Below are positions 1-6,604 of a stretch of 41,027 bases of DNA, one piece after another. Position 1 is the stretch's first letter; each line of letters opens with the position of its first letter. The DNA comes from an uncultured archaeon (GTDB lineage Archaea; Halobacteriota; Methanosarcinia; Methanosarcinales; Methanoperedenaceae). The DNA is taken from assembly GCA_902386135.1 (NCBI GenBank), contig CABMIB010000041.1, positions 1 through 41,027 on the forward strand, read 5' to 3'. The notes under the pieces are model-generated. The model was not told where the DNA came from. It was given only the letters and a program-made list of their open reading frames with translations, and ran no database searches. Both the position numbers and the translations under genes were made by a program.

Positions 1-157
1 ACTCTGCTTTGATATCTTTTATATCCTGTTTAAGCTGTGTTACATCCTCTATAACATGATCAAGCTTTTGTAATATCCTGCCAGCTTTAAGGCTAATACC
101 TGCAATCGTTATCACTACACCAAAAATCGGGATTAAATCAAAAACAGTTAAGGTCAA
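1..157 (-). CDS. Small membrane/coiled-coil protein, C-terminus outside window
   Basis: The reading frame runs off the left edge of the window. The likely start is TTG at 157, which overlaps the TGA stop of the 36-residue gene upstream in a TTGA arrangement, implying translational coupling. The visible 52 residues have a hydrophobic stretch (about 3-20, including LIPIFGVVITIAGI) and then a charged helix (KLDHVIEDVTQLKQDIKDIKAE) with heptad-like spacing, so it is probably a membrane-anchored coiled coil. The charged half recurs as a broken copy at 1006-1167. I do not recognise the family. The TTG start and membrane topology are inferred. Confidence 0.5.
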   Translation of the reverse strand, partial: MTLTVFDLIPIFGVVITIAGISLKAGRILQKLDHVIEDVTQLKQDIKDIKAE

Positions 158-264
158 GGTATTAATCCAACAATTTTACCAATCATCCACAACACAATAA
201 TTGCTATACCCAGCCATATTAAAACGTCTGTATAATCAAATTTATATGTCTTTTCTGTGGTCAT
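154..264 (-). CDS. 36-residue single-span membrane peptide
   Basis: A short complete frame of 36 codons plus stop starting with MTTEKTYKF. Residues 14-35 form one hydrophobic helix (VLIWLGIAIIVLWMIGKIVGL), with a polar N-terminus. Its TGA overlaps the TTG start of the downstream coiled-coil frame by four bases, typical of a real two-gene unit. The ribosome-binding site is weak (an AAGATAG-like stretch). Function unknown. The case rests on the coupling and on the clean membrane segment. Confidence 0.45.
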   Translation of the reverse strand: MTTEKTYKFDYTDVLIWLGIAIIVLWMIGKIVGLIP

Positions 265-317
265 AATCTATCTTTATCATGTTTTTTCTATTTAATCTTA
301 TCTTTCACTCTCTACGC

Positions 318-463
318 CGCGCCGCGGATTGCTGGAACCCGGAATCACCGAAGCCCGCGCGGTTCCTGATATGGACAGCGCCTGGGAATTCCCGTCAAGG
401 CTTGCTTGAACCTGCCGATAGACTCTTTTCGGGCTGCGCGTTCGCGCAGTTTTATGACGGCGC
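318..463 (+). repeat. 146-bp structured direct repeat, copy A (possible ncRNA)
   Basis: A GC-rich block in AT-rich surroundings, repeated at 818-963 with 13 differences in 146 positions by my count and identical over the first 53 bases. Read on the plus strand it ends in a hairpin, CTGCGC (434-439) with GCGCAG (444-449), followed by TTTT, like a Rho-independent terminator. A long-range stem AGCGCC (377-382) with GGCGCT (459-464) could close the 3' half. GGAACC and GGTTCC near positions 332 and 361 could pair in the 5' half. No convincing protein is encoded on either strand. It could be a small structured RNA gene or a MITE-like repeat. Confidence 0.6.
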
Positions 464-576
464 TATTTCGCAAGAAATAAATCAAAATTTCAGATACTGA
501 GAAACATACCTCTCCGGACACATATAACATTCTATAAACTGTTTTTCTTGATGTATAGGAAAGTATAAACGCATTT

Positions 577-759
577 TCACATCCCTATAAATTTAAGCAA
601 ACCGTAAACTAGCACCGCTGGCCAAACAATTGCTTTCAAAACTCCTAAAACACCCATCCAAAAACTATTTGCTGTCGAGATATAATAGATTGCAGCACCT
701 ATAAGACCAAGACCGTAAACCGCATCTCCTGAATGGCAATAATTCTTAAATTTTTCCAT
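577..759 (-). CDS. 60-residue membrane protein with strong Shine-Dalgarno
   Basis: Starts with ATG at 759, with a near-perfect AGGAGGTG ribosome-binding site a few bases upstream, which makes this small gene convincing. The protein has a short charged N-terminus (MEKFKNYCHSGDAVYGLG) and two hydrophobic stretches, about 15-32 and 34-56, with aromatic residues and the sequence GVLGVLKAIVWPAVLVY. I believe this type of ~60-residue hypothetical protein recurs in methanogenic archaea, but its function is not known to me. It lies exactly between the two copies of the 146-bp repeat. Confidence 0.75.
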   Translation of the reverse strand: MEKFKNYCHSGDAVYGLGLIGAAIYYISTANSFWMGVLGVLKAIVWPAVLVYGLLKFIGM

Positions 760-817
760 GTTGCACCTCCTTAGTAAAATTGGATTAGGAGTTTATAATC
801 TTTTTTAAAAACTATAA

Positions 818-963
818 CGCGCCGCGGATTGCTGGAACCCGGAATCACCGAAGCCCGCGCGGTTCCTGATCAGGATAGCGTCTGGAAATTCCCGTCAAGG
901 TTTGCTGGAACCTGCCGATAGATTCTTTTCGGGCTGCTCTGTCGAGCAGTTTTATGACAGCGC
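818..963 (+). repeat. 146-bp structured direct repeat, copy B (possible ncRNA)
   Basis: Second copy of the block at 318-463, offset by exactly 500 bp. The terminal hairpin is CTGCTC (934-939) with GAGCAG (944-949), then TTTT. Relative to copy A the fifth base pair changes from G-C to T-A with both partners altered, so pairing is kept; the remaining hairpin differences are in the loop. The possible closing stem is weaker here, with one G-T wobble and a mismatch at each end. The covariation favours selection for an RNA structure over a neutral repeat. Confidence 0.6.
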
Positions 964-1005
964 AAATTATTTCACAAAAAATAATTTTATCTTTTATTAA
1001 CTGCA

Positions 1006-1167
1006 CTATTTCCCACGAATCATAGAACTCATTTCCAGGCTCATCAGCCGTTCGCCATGGTCTTGCAGTTCAGCTTTGATATCTCTTATATCCTGTTTGA
1101 GTTCTGTTACATCTTCTATAACATGATCCAACTTTTGAAGGATCCTGCCTGCTTTCAAGCTTTTATC
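1006..1167 (-). pseudogene. Truncated copy of the coiled-coil gene
   Basis: In frame, this stretch encodes LKAGRILQKLDHVIEDV followed by a helix ending in SSMIRGK and a TAG at 1006. It is clearly homologous to the charged half of the protein at 1-157, at roughly 80% DNA identity over about 90 bases. An in-frame TAA lies at 1168-1170 and there is no good start codon, so the membrane half and start are lost. Together with the duplicated 146-bp repeat this points to a local duplication followed by decay. Confidence 0.6.
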
Positions 1168-1209
1168 TTAATACAGGGTTATGGTTAATTGCAGTTACAT
1201 TAATACGAG

Positions 1210-2580
1210 TTAGGTATTTTGTATCTCGTTTTCCAATTCATTTCTAAGTTTTTCATTTAAGGATTCGATTGATTCTATCTCTTGATTAAGAACCTTGATA
1301 TCTGGTTCCATCAATTTATACATTTTTTTATCACTAATAATTTCATTAAATTTCATATGTATTTTATATTGATTTACATAATAACTTGCGACCTGGTCGT
1401 ATAACTTCCTATCTATATATTGAAAACCACCTAGATTTCTAAAGGTATTAAAGCCATCATCTCTAAAACCGAGAAATATAAAATTTGGGAATTTTTCAAC
1501 CAATTCACTTGAATTTTTGGTCATATCGTCTATTGAATTTTTAAAGTCATCTAAAAATGCTTTATTTGATCTAAATTCTGCTAATAGAACATTTAACATT
1601 CTTTGCTTCTTCTCTTTATCTTTTATTATTTCCTTTCTAATAGAAAGAATTATAGAAAATAATGCTAAAAATGTAGCAGGTAATACACCAAATCCGCCTT
1701 TAAACTTGACCCAATAAAAAAAATCACTCATTATTAAATCCTCATCATTACCTAGTTTAGAATAATTCGTAATACCATTGAAATTTATTTCTTTATCCTG
1801 AAACCTCAAGCGTCTTGGGCTATCCGGCTGTACCTTTATTTCAATTTCATCGACATCACTAATATCAAAATGATGATTTCCTAATGTTAACTTACCATTA
1901 CTTTGAGAAATATAAAAATCAGATAAATAGTGTTCAGAAAGATGGTACTCACTATCGCTGTCGATTAACACATCAGAAAATTTATAAGAATTTACTATAG
2001 CTCCGCTATTGCCAAAGTAGATTAAACTAGTATTATCCAGCTCAAAGGAAATTTGTGGAAACCTCTCCGAAATATTTCCATTTATAGAAACATTACACTC
2101 ACCATTTATGTTGACTTTACCACCATTTGGTGTAACTGAAGAACTATCCCACATATAACCGATGATGTATAATCTACTACCATTCTTAAATACAGCAGCA
2201 TCATAATTTAAGCTCAGATTCTTAAATATGAAACTAAAATCAGTTCCAGGAGCTGATATTAATATTGGGGCATGTTCAATATTACAAGATTCTATCCTTA
2301 TAGTACCATTATTTAGTTTTACCAACCCTCCACTATGGTTTACGAAAGCAATGTTTTTCACAGAGTTGAATAAAGCATTATTTGTTCCTACATTAATAAC
2401 GTCTGATTTAAATTGTAGATATGTCCATTCTCCACTAAATTTAAATGCATCGGAGCTTCCTGAAAAACTGAAATGTTGATTTGATTCTGTATAAAAATAA
2501 GGATAAATATAAGGAATCGTGAAGAGAAATGCGAAAATTAAAACAATAATTATTATCTTGTTGGACATAATCAACTTCAA
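1210..2580 (-). CDS. Two-span membrane protein with large beta-rich extracytoplasmic domain
   Basis: 456 residues from TTG at 2580, which has GGAG about 10 bases upstream; an ATG four codons later is too far from it. Residues 6-25 form a hydrophobic anchor. Residues ~35-285 are rich in Asn, Ser, Gly and aromatics, with many short strands, and are probably outside the cell. A second span follows (~295-313). The last ~140 residues are charged and helical, ending in a coiled coil ([20 protein letters not shown]), probably cytoplasmic. The layout suggests a sensor or adhesin-like protein, but I recognise no catalytic domain. AT-rich compared with the housekeeping genes, consistent with an accessory origin. 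Confidence 0.75.
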
Positions 2581-2752
2581 GATGGCAACTCTCCTTACAT
2601 TTTTAGACTAAAAATAATTTTATCACGAACTTTTTCTATAACACTGTTTTGATTGATTAACTTTTTTGTCAATTTCGTTATTATAAAAACTGCATATAAT
2701 TTTTGTTTTACGCGTTTAAAACCTGGGATCGTAGTTTGTCGTGGCCACTTTA

Positions 2753-3307
2753 TTATAAATATTTTTTCTTTTTTATCTCTTTTTCTATGGCTTCTATTTT
2801 AATGCTTACATTTTTTTCGAGATCATCTATTCTTGGATTTATCACTTCAACTTTAGAAATAATTTCGTTCAATTTTGAAATAACATCTGCTTCAATTTTT
2901 ATATTGTTTTGCATATTGATATCCTCGATTCTAATAATAATTTGTTCGAATTTATTATTTCCAATAGATGAAATAATAAACTTATACAGTACATAGAAAT
3001 ATAATACAATGAGTATTAACACTAAAATAGCATATATAAAACCATATAAATTTTTATAATCTTTCCAATTTTCTGGAAAAAAATATAATCCTATAGTTAG
3101 GATTACTGTAAAGATTGTTGTCAATATCGCAAACCAATAAGCCTTAACTCCAACAAATGCTATTTTTGTTTCAGCATATTTCTGAATAAAATCTCTCTCT
3201 GGTTTTTCGTGATATTTTTGCAATAATGAATCTAGATCTATATCTATCTTTTTTTCGAGAACATTATCGATGTCTTTTATAATCTTGTTCGCATGTGCTG
3301 ATGGCAT
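2753..3307 (-). CDS. Two-span membrane protein with coiled-coil tail
   Basis: 184 residues. Residues 1-50 are charged (MPSAHANKIIKDIDNVLEKKIDID). Two hydrophobic helices follow at ~56-76 and ~85-112 with a short loop containing PENW. The C-terminal third is a predicted coiled coil (KIEADVISKLNEIISKVEVIN, then ISIKIEAIEKEIKKKK). No enzymatic motif is visible. It lies upstream of the gene at 1210-2580 on the same strand, but the 172-base gap contains AT-rich TATA-like stretches, so the two may be separately transcribed. Family unknown to me. Confidence 0.65.
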   Translation of the reverse strand: MPSAHANKIIKDIDNVLEKKIDIDLDSLLQKYHEKPERDFIQKYAETKIAFVGVKAYWFAILTTIFTVILTIGLYFFPENWKDYKNLYGFIYAILVLILIVLYFYVLYKFIISSIGNNKFEQIIIRIEDINMQNNIKIEADVISKLNEIISKVEVINPRIDDLEKNVSIKIEAIEKEIKKKKYL

Positions 3308-3654
3308 TGGAATCTTTCTATCATGTATTTATCACTTAATATATTTTACCACTCCATCTCTCTATATCAGCGGTCAATTATTGTATATGAGCCAAGACGG
3401 GGCGCACCGTACGCGCAGCCAAAGATTTGGTTCATAATATAAAACATTCTATTCTGCTATTACTTCAGGATATTCACGTTTGTATGGTTGATCTCACCAG
3501 CCTCTCGGAGGGCATTAATAAAGGCAATGCTCACAGGGCTTGATGTGCTGAGGCGCAGATGAACAGAGCAAAGCCATTATCATGCCCATCCTGCGATGCG
3601 TTCGCACGAAGAACCGGCGCGGCATACACCGCGCTTTCAAGGTTTGAGATACAA
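3308..3654. other. Gene-poor spacer, possible transposon remnant
   Basis: About 350 bases without a convincing gene. The right part (3560-3654) is more GC-rich than its left flank and leads into the hairpin at 3655-3689. The composition shift and hairpin resemble the 3' end of an IS605-type orfB (tnpB) element, but I could not find a continuous TnpB C-terminus in any frame, so this is only a suspicion. Confidence 0.25.
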
Positions 3655-3689
3655 GCTGATGCCCCGCAAGCGGGGTGAAGGGCATCAGC
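3655..3689 (+). promoter_or_regulatory. Strong hairpin next to ribosome-binding site
   Basis: GCTGATGCCC (3655-3664) pairs perfectly with GGGCATCAGC (3680-3689). An alternative inner stem, CCCCG with CGGGG around a CAAG loop, lies inside. The hairpin ends two bases before the GGGAG (3692-3696) that would serve the gene starting at 3706, so it could affect translation. It could equally be the end structure of a decayed transposon. Confidence 0.5.
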
Positions 3690-3705
3690 CCGGGAGTTGA
3701 TCTAA

Positions 3706-3858
3706 ATGGTAACTGTTAGAATGAATGTTGAAATTCCAGACGACGCATACGAAGAATTTCTCGAAGAACTTGAAACTGATTCCTTTGTCCAGGTTACGTA
3801 TTATGCCGCCAGGCTCGGAGAGAACCGTGATATATCGCTATCTAAAATAGATAGCTAA
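3706..3858 (+). CDS. 50-residue hypothetical protein
   Basis: ATG at 3706 with GGGAG nine bases upstream. The sequence begins MVTVRMNVEIPDDAYEEFLE and is followed by an acidic helix and a short polar tail (ISLSKIDS). The strand-turn-helix look of the N-terminus (RMNVEIPDDAYEEFLEEL) resembles small ribbon-helix-helix or antitoxin-type proteins, but it is too short to assign. It is followed after 15 bases by another tiny gene with its own ribosome-binding site, so the two probably form a unit. Confidence 0.5.
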   Translation: MVTVRMNVEIPDDAYEEFLEELETDSFVQVTYYAARLGENRDISLSKIDS

Positions 3859-3873
3859 TTTTTTGAGGTTATT

Positions 3874-4002
3874 ATGGACATAGTAGAACTATACCATAGA
3901 GGCATCACCCAGCATCATATTGATAATCTCATGAATGCAAAAAACATAGAAGAAGATTTTTTAGATATTGTAAAGGAATACAAGAGAACTTTAACAAGTT
4001 AA
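3874..4002 (+). CDS. 42-residue hypothetical protein
   Basis: ATG at 3874, preceded by a GAGGTT ribosome-binding site at the proper distance. The protein (MDIVELYHRGITQHHIDNLM, then a helical acidic-basic tail ending KRTLTS) is predicted to be wholly helical. It probably forms a two-gene unit with 3706-3858, as small toxin-antitoxin pairs do, but no family signature supports that. Function unknown. Confidence 0.45.
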   Translation: MDIVELYHRGITQHHIDNLMNAKNIEEDFLDIVKEYKRTLTS

Positions 4003-4061
4003 TGGATATATCGCAGGCTGAGATATGAAAATTAAGCAGCTAATATCCATTCATATACCTC

Positions 4062-4355
4062 TCACTTAACATTCGCCAGCAAGTCCAGCCCCTTCTCATT
4101 CAGCCTGCAGTCCTCCCCTTCCACCTCTGCATAGCACATCTTCACAAGGTAATCAAGCTGGAACTTCAACTGCGGTTCGGAAAGCCCGAGTTCTTTCATT
4201 ATCTCCTTCTTCGTCTTCCCGAAAGCGCCGATGGATTTGATTATCTTCCTCCGCAGCGGGTTCTCAAGCGTTTTGAACATCAACTGGTGCTCGTGCGGCG
4301 TTCGTGTCTCGCAGGCTTCAGGTTCAGGCGGTAATGATTCAATATCATCCTTCAT
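4062..4355 (-). CDS. Winged-helix DNA-binding protein (ArsR-like)
   Basis: 97 residues with a disordered acidic N-terminus and a winged-helix domain from ~25 to the end. LMFKTLENPLRRKIIKSIG is the first helix pair, TKKEIMKELGLSEPQLKFQLDYL the helix-turn-helix, and CYAEVEGEDCRLNEKG the wing with the usual LNEKGLDLL ending. It follows rpe by five bases on the same strand and probably belongs to the rpa operon, so it may act on that operon or on DNA-damage genes. The specific target is unknown. Confidence 0.75.
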   Translation of the reverse strand: MKDDIESLPPEPEACETRTPHEHQLMFKTLENPLRRKIIKSIGAFGKTKKEIMKELGLSEPQLKFQLDYLVKMCYAEVEGEDCRLNEKGLDLLANVK

Positions 4356-4360
4356 TTATC

Positions 4361-5182
4361 TCACCCATTCTTCATTTTCACCGGTCTTGACTTATACCTT
4401 TTGCGCGCCCTCGTTATCCCCAGCTTCTTGATCCCACCGATAGTGCCAAGGTCGGTGCCATCAAGCAGGAACGCCCTGGCTTTCTCAAGCTCAATTGCAT
4501 GGCTCGCAAAAACAGGACCGAGAAGCTCTTCATGCACGGATTCATTAAAAGGTATCCCACCGCTCAATTCATTGAACGCTGGCATTATTATAACCTCGGG
4601 GTCAACCCATTTTATATCGCCGTAATGCTCCAGGATGGCTTTTTCTATAAGATGCGTGCGAATCCATACAGGCTCGGAGAAAGCGTGACCCAGCGAATCC
4701 GTGAACCTTATCGCGGGGTGGTTGTGGGACATCACGACATAGGGTGCTGCAAGCAATTCCTTGTTCGGCCATGTGTGGCCGTGGAAATAACCTACGCCGT
4801 CGAGTACAAAGCCCCTCATATCGTGTACCGTCACATTGCCGGGAACAAGGTATTCTATGTCGCCGTCATGGTTCCCGGGCACGATATCGACAGGCGCGCA
4901 GGCAGCCAGGTCTTTCAGGAACCCCGGGACTTCTTGTCTCTCCTGCCATGAGGTCCTGGGGATGTTATGTTTTATATCTCCAAGAAGTACTATCCTCCCG
5001 GGATTTACTTTCTTTATATAATCGCAGATGCGCCTTTTTCGTTTCTCAATCTGGCTCGGTATGCTGATGCCGCTTGAATAAAGGTCCCATTCGATACCCA
5101 GATGGATATCCGCGATTACAAGTGCCTTGATGGTGTTTTCAACCACAAGGGCAGGCTCATTTAATAGAGGGTTTAATATCAT
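4361..5182 (-). CDS. rpe: RPA-associated calcineurin-like phosphoesterase
   Basis: 273 residues. The metallophosphoesterase signature is complete: D25-x-H27 in VIADIHLGIEWD, GD at 68-69 (LLGDIKH), GNHD at 103-106, GHTW near 135 and SHNH at 152-155, which would bind two metal ions. It belongs to the ICC-like phosphoesterases (COG1407 type). In haloarchaea the order rpa - rpap - rpe is an established operon, and the same order occurs here on the minus strand, which supports the name. The exact substrate (nucleic acid or nucleotide) is not known. A 231-base palindrome-rich spacer separates it from rpap, so it may also have its own promoter. Confidence 0.85.
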   Translation of the reverse strand: MILNPLLNEPALVVENTIKALVIADIHLGIEWDLYSSGISIPSQIEKRKRRICDYIKKVNPGRIVLLGDIKHNIPRTSWQERQEVPGFLKDLAACAPVDIVPGNHDGDIEYLVPGNVTVHDMRGFVLDGVGYFHGHTWPNKELLAAPYVVMSHNHPAIRFTDSLGHAFSEPVWIRTHLIEKAILEHYGDIKWVDPEVIIMPAFNELSGGIPFNESVHEELLGPVFASHAIELEKARAFLLDGTDLGTIGGIKKLGITRARKRYKSRPVKMKNG

Positions 5183-5413
5183 CTTTAACCGACGTCCCGG
5201 TTAACGTGGCATAGGGGTATGCTTCGCATACCCTTAATTTGATAAACTTTTCTTAAAGGTTTACCGACACCTCGCTTTATCCGGTATCCACGTATGCCCG
5301 CAGGCATACGTGTGTGCGAAGTAAAGCGGCGCGACGGTTTTTGATAAACCTTTCTTAAAGGTTTACCGACGCCCCAGTTAACGTGGCGTGCACCTCCGGT
5401 AGCACAAGACATA
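5183..5413. repeat. Palindrome-rich intergenic repeat block
   Basis: Four hairpins in 231 bases. GGGTATGC pairs with GCATACCC (5215-5233). TAAACTTTT with AAAGGTTTA (5243-5263) and its cleaner copy TAAACCTTT with AAAGGTTTA (5345-5365) form a direct repeat that extends into ACCGAC. CGTATGCC pairs with GGCATACG (5291-5310). The outer ends carry ACCGACGTCCCGGTTAACGTGGC and a near copy ending in GTTAACGTGGCGT. An open frame crosses it on the minus strand (giving GVGKPLRKVYQ twice), but this reads as translated repeat. It sits between rpap and rpe and could act as a processing or attenuation site in the operon mRNA. Confidence 0.7.
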
Positions 5414-6604
5414 TCAGACTTTCCGCAGCACCCCGATCTTTGGCTCATAGCATCTGCCTTCATCCATAAGGTCTTTAATACTTGCTTCTACCGAATCGGC
5501 ATCAATTCCGGCTGATATCGCAGTTTCAACTACCACAGCATAAGGAATACCTTTGCCTGTATCCAGTTTATCGATTATACCTGCGAGTACCTCTTTTGGT
5601 TCTATTTGGGCTGGCGCCTCTTCGGCAGCATGCTCCGGTGCTGTTTCCTGCCCGGCTTTTATTTCTGTTATATTTTGTTCTATTTTTTCATCGATCGGCT
5701 CATATGTGCTGCGTTCATCTGCCGGCTGTACATACGTTGATTCACTCGATGACGAGCTTGATATTGCTACGTTCACCTGCGGAACTTCCGATTTTTCAAT
5801 CGGCTGCTTCTGGAATCCGCTTCCACTGGCATTATGCTCACCGTGATTCACAGTCGCGTCTGCTTGTTGTGCATACGTGGATGCGCCTGATTGCAGGTTC
5901 GATATAGCTACGCTCGCTTTCGGTTCCTGCTTTTTCTCCTTTTCAGGAGTTCCGGTTTTAACCCTCTCGGATAAAACCGTCTCTATAGCCCGTACCAGAG
6001 AATTTTTAAGCTCCGATAAAAGCCTGTCCAGGTTCTTATAATGCCCGATAGCCCTCACAGCGCCGTCAGCAAGTGCAGTATTTGTTCCCTTTTTAAGTAG
6101 ATAATCTTTCAGCTCATTTCCCGACAGCCCTGCACTTAATGCGTCCTCCATCATCTTGATGCGCTCAAGCGTCCTTTCGGCAGTGTCCAGCACCCACCTG
6201 TCCCTTAATTTCTCATCGGCATGGTTTATTTCTTCAGGTCTTATCGATGTATAAACACTACCGTCCCCGGGCTCGTATTTTCTTGCTTTACCCACGACCG
6301 AAACATAGGCGGGCACGTTTAGCTCGGATAAGAAAATAGCAGCTTCGGGCTGGTATTGTCCTGCGTACACTGTGAATACGCCTGTCGGGTCGGCTATGCG
6401 CGCACGCCAGAGGTTGTTCTCTGCGCCGATGTTCTCTATCTCGGTAACAACGCCAACTACAAAAAGACGATTGCATCTGACACCGGTCGGGGTGATGATA
6501 TAGTTCGGCGCCCTCTCATCGCCTTCGCTGTAGTACAGGTTCGACCTGTTAAACTCAAAGGCAAAAATGCGCCATGCGACTTCCCTGTCGATTATGTTTT
6601 CCAT
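5414..6604 (-). CDS. rpap: RPA-associated protein (OB-fold, COG3390 type)
   Basis: 396 residues. The N-terminal ~140 residues form an OB-fold-like domain (REVAWRIFAFEFNRSN, then VVGVVTEIENIGAENNLWRARIADPTGVF), as in the partner subunits of archaeal replication protein A. A helical segment (~150-220) follows, then a low-complexity Ser/Gln/Glu linker (~225-310), then a C-terminal winged-helix-like region (~325-396). Its start overlaps the end of rpa by 13 bases, so the two are translationally coupled and probably form one complex on single-stranded DNA. The linker is poorly conserved in this family, and here it contains two partly repeated stretches (VAISNLQSGASTY and VAISSSSSSESTY). Confidence 0.88.
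   Translation of the reverse strand: MENIIDREVAWRIFAFEFNRSNLYYSEGDERAPNYIITPTGVRCNRLFVVGVVTEIENIGAENNLWRARIADPTGVFTVYAGQYQPEAAIFLSELNVPAYVSVVGKARKYEPGDGSVYTSIRPEEINHADEKLRDRWVLDTAERTLERIKMMEDALSAGLSGNELKDYLLKKGTNTALADGAVRAIGHYKNLDRLLSELKNSLVRAIETVLSERVKTGTPEKEKKQEPKASVAISNLQSGASTYAQQADATVNHGEHNASGSGFQKQPIEKSEVPQVNVAISSSSSSESTYVQPADERSTYEPIDEKIEQNITEIKAGQETAPEHAAEEAPAQIEPKEVLAGIIDKLDTGKGIPYAVVVETAISAGIDADSVEASIKDLMDEGRCYEPKIGVLRKV

Noticed and set aside
279-530. Open frames of 60-73 codons on both strands over the first 146-bp repeat
   Set aside because: They lie in the GC-rich repeat, have no ribosome-binding site and break in the second copy, whose hairpin changes follow base pairing and not codons.
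5185-5463. 92-codon minus-strand frame between rpap and rpe
   Set aside because: It is translated palindrome (GVGKPLRKVYQ repeated) and overlaps the end of rpap; no ribosome-binding site.
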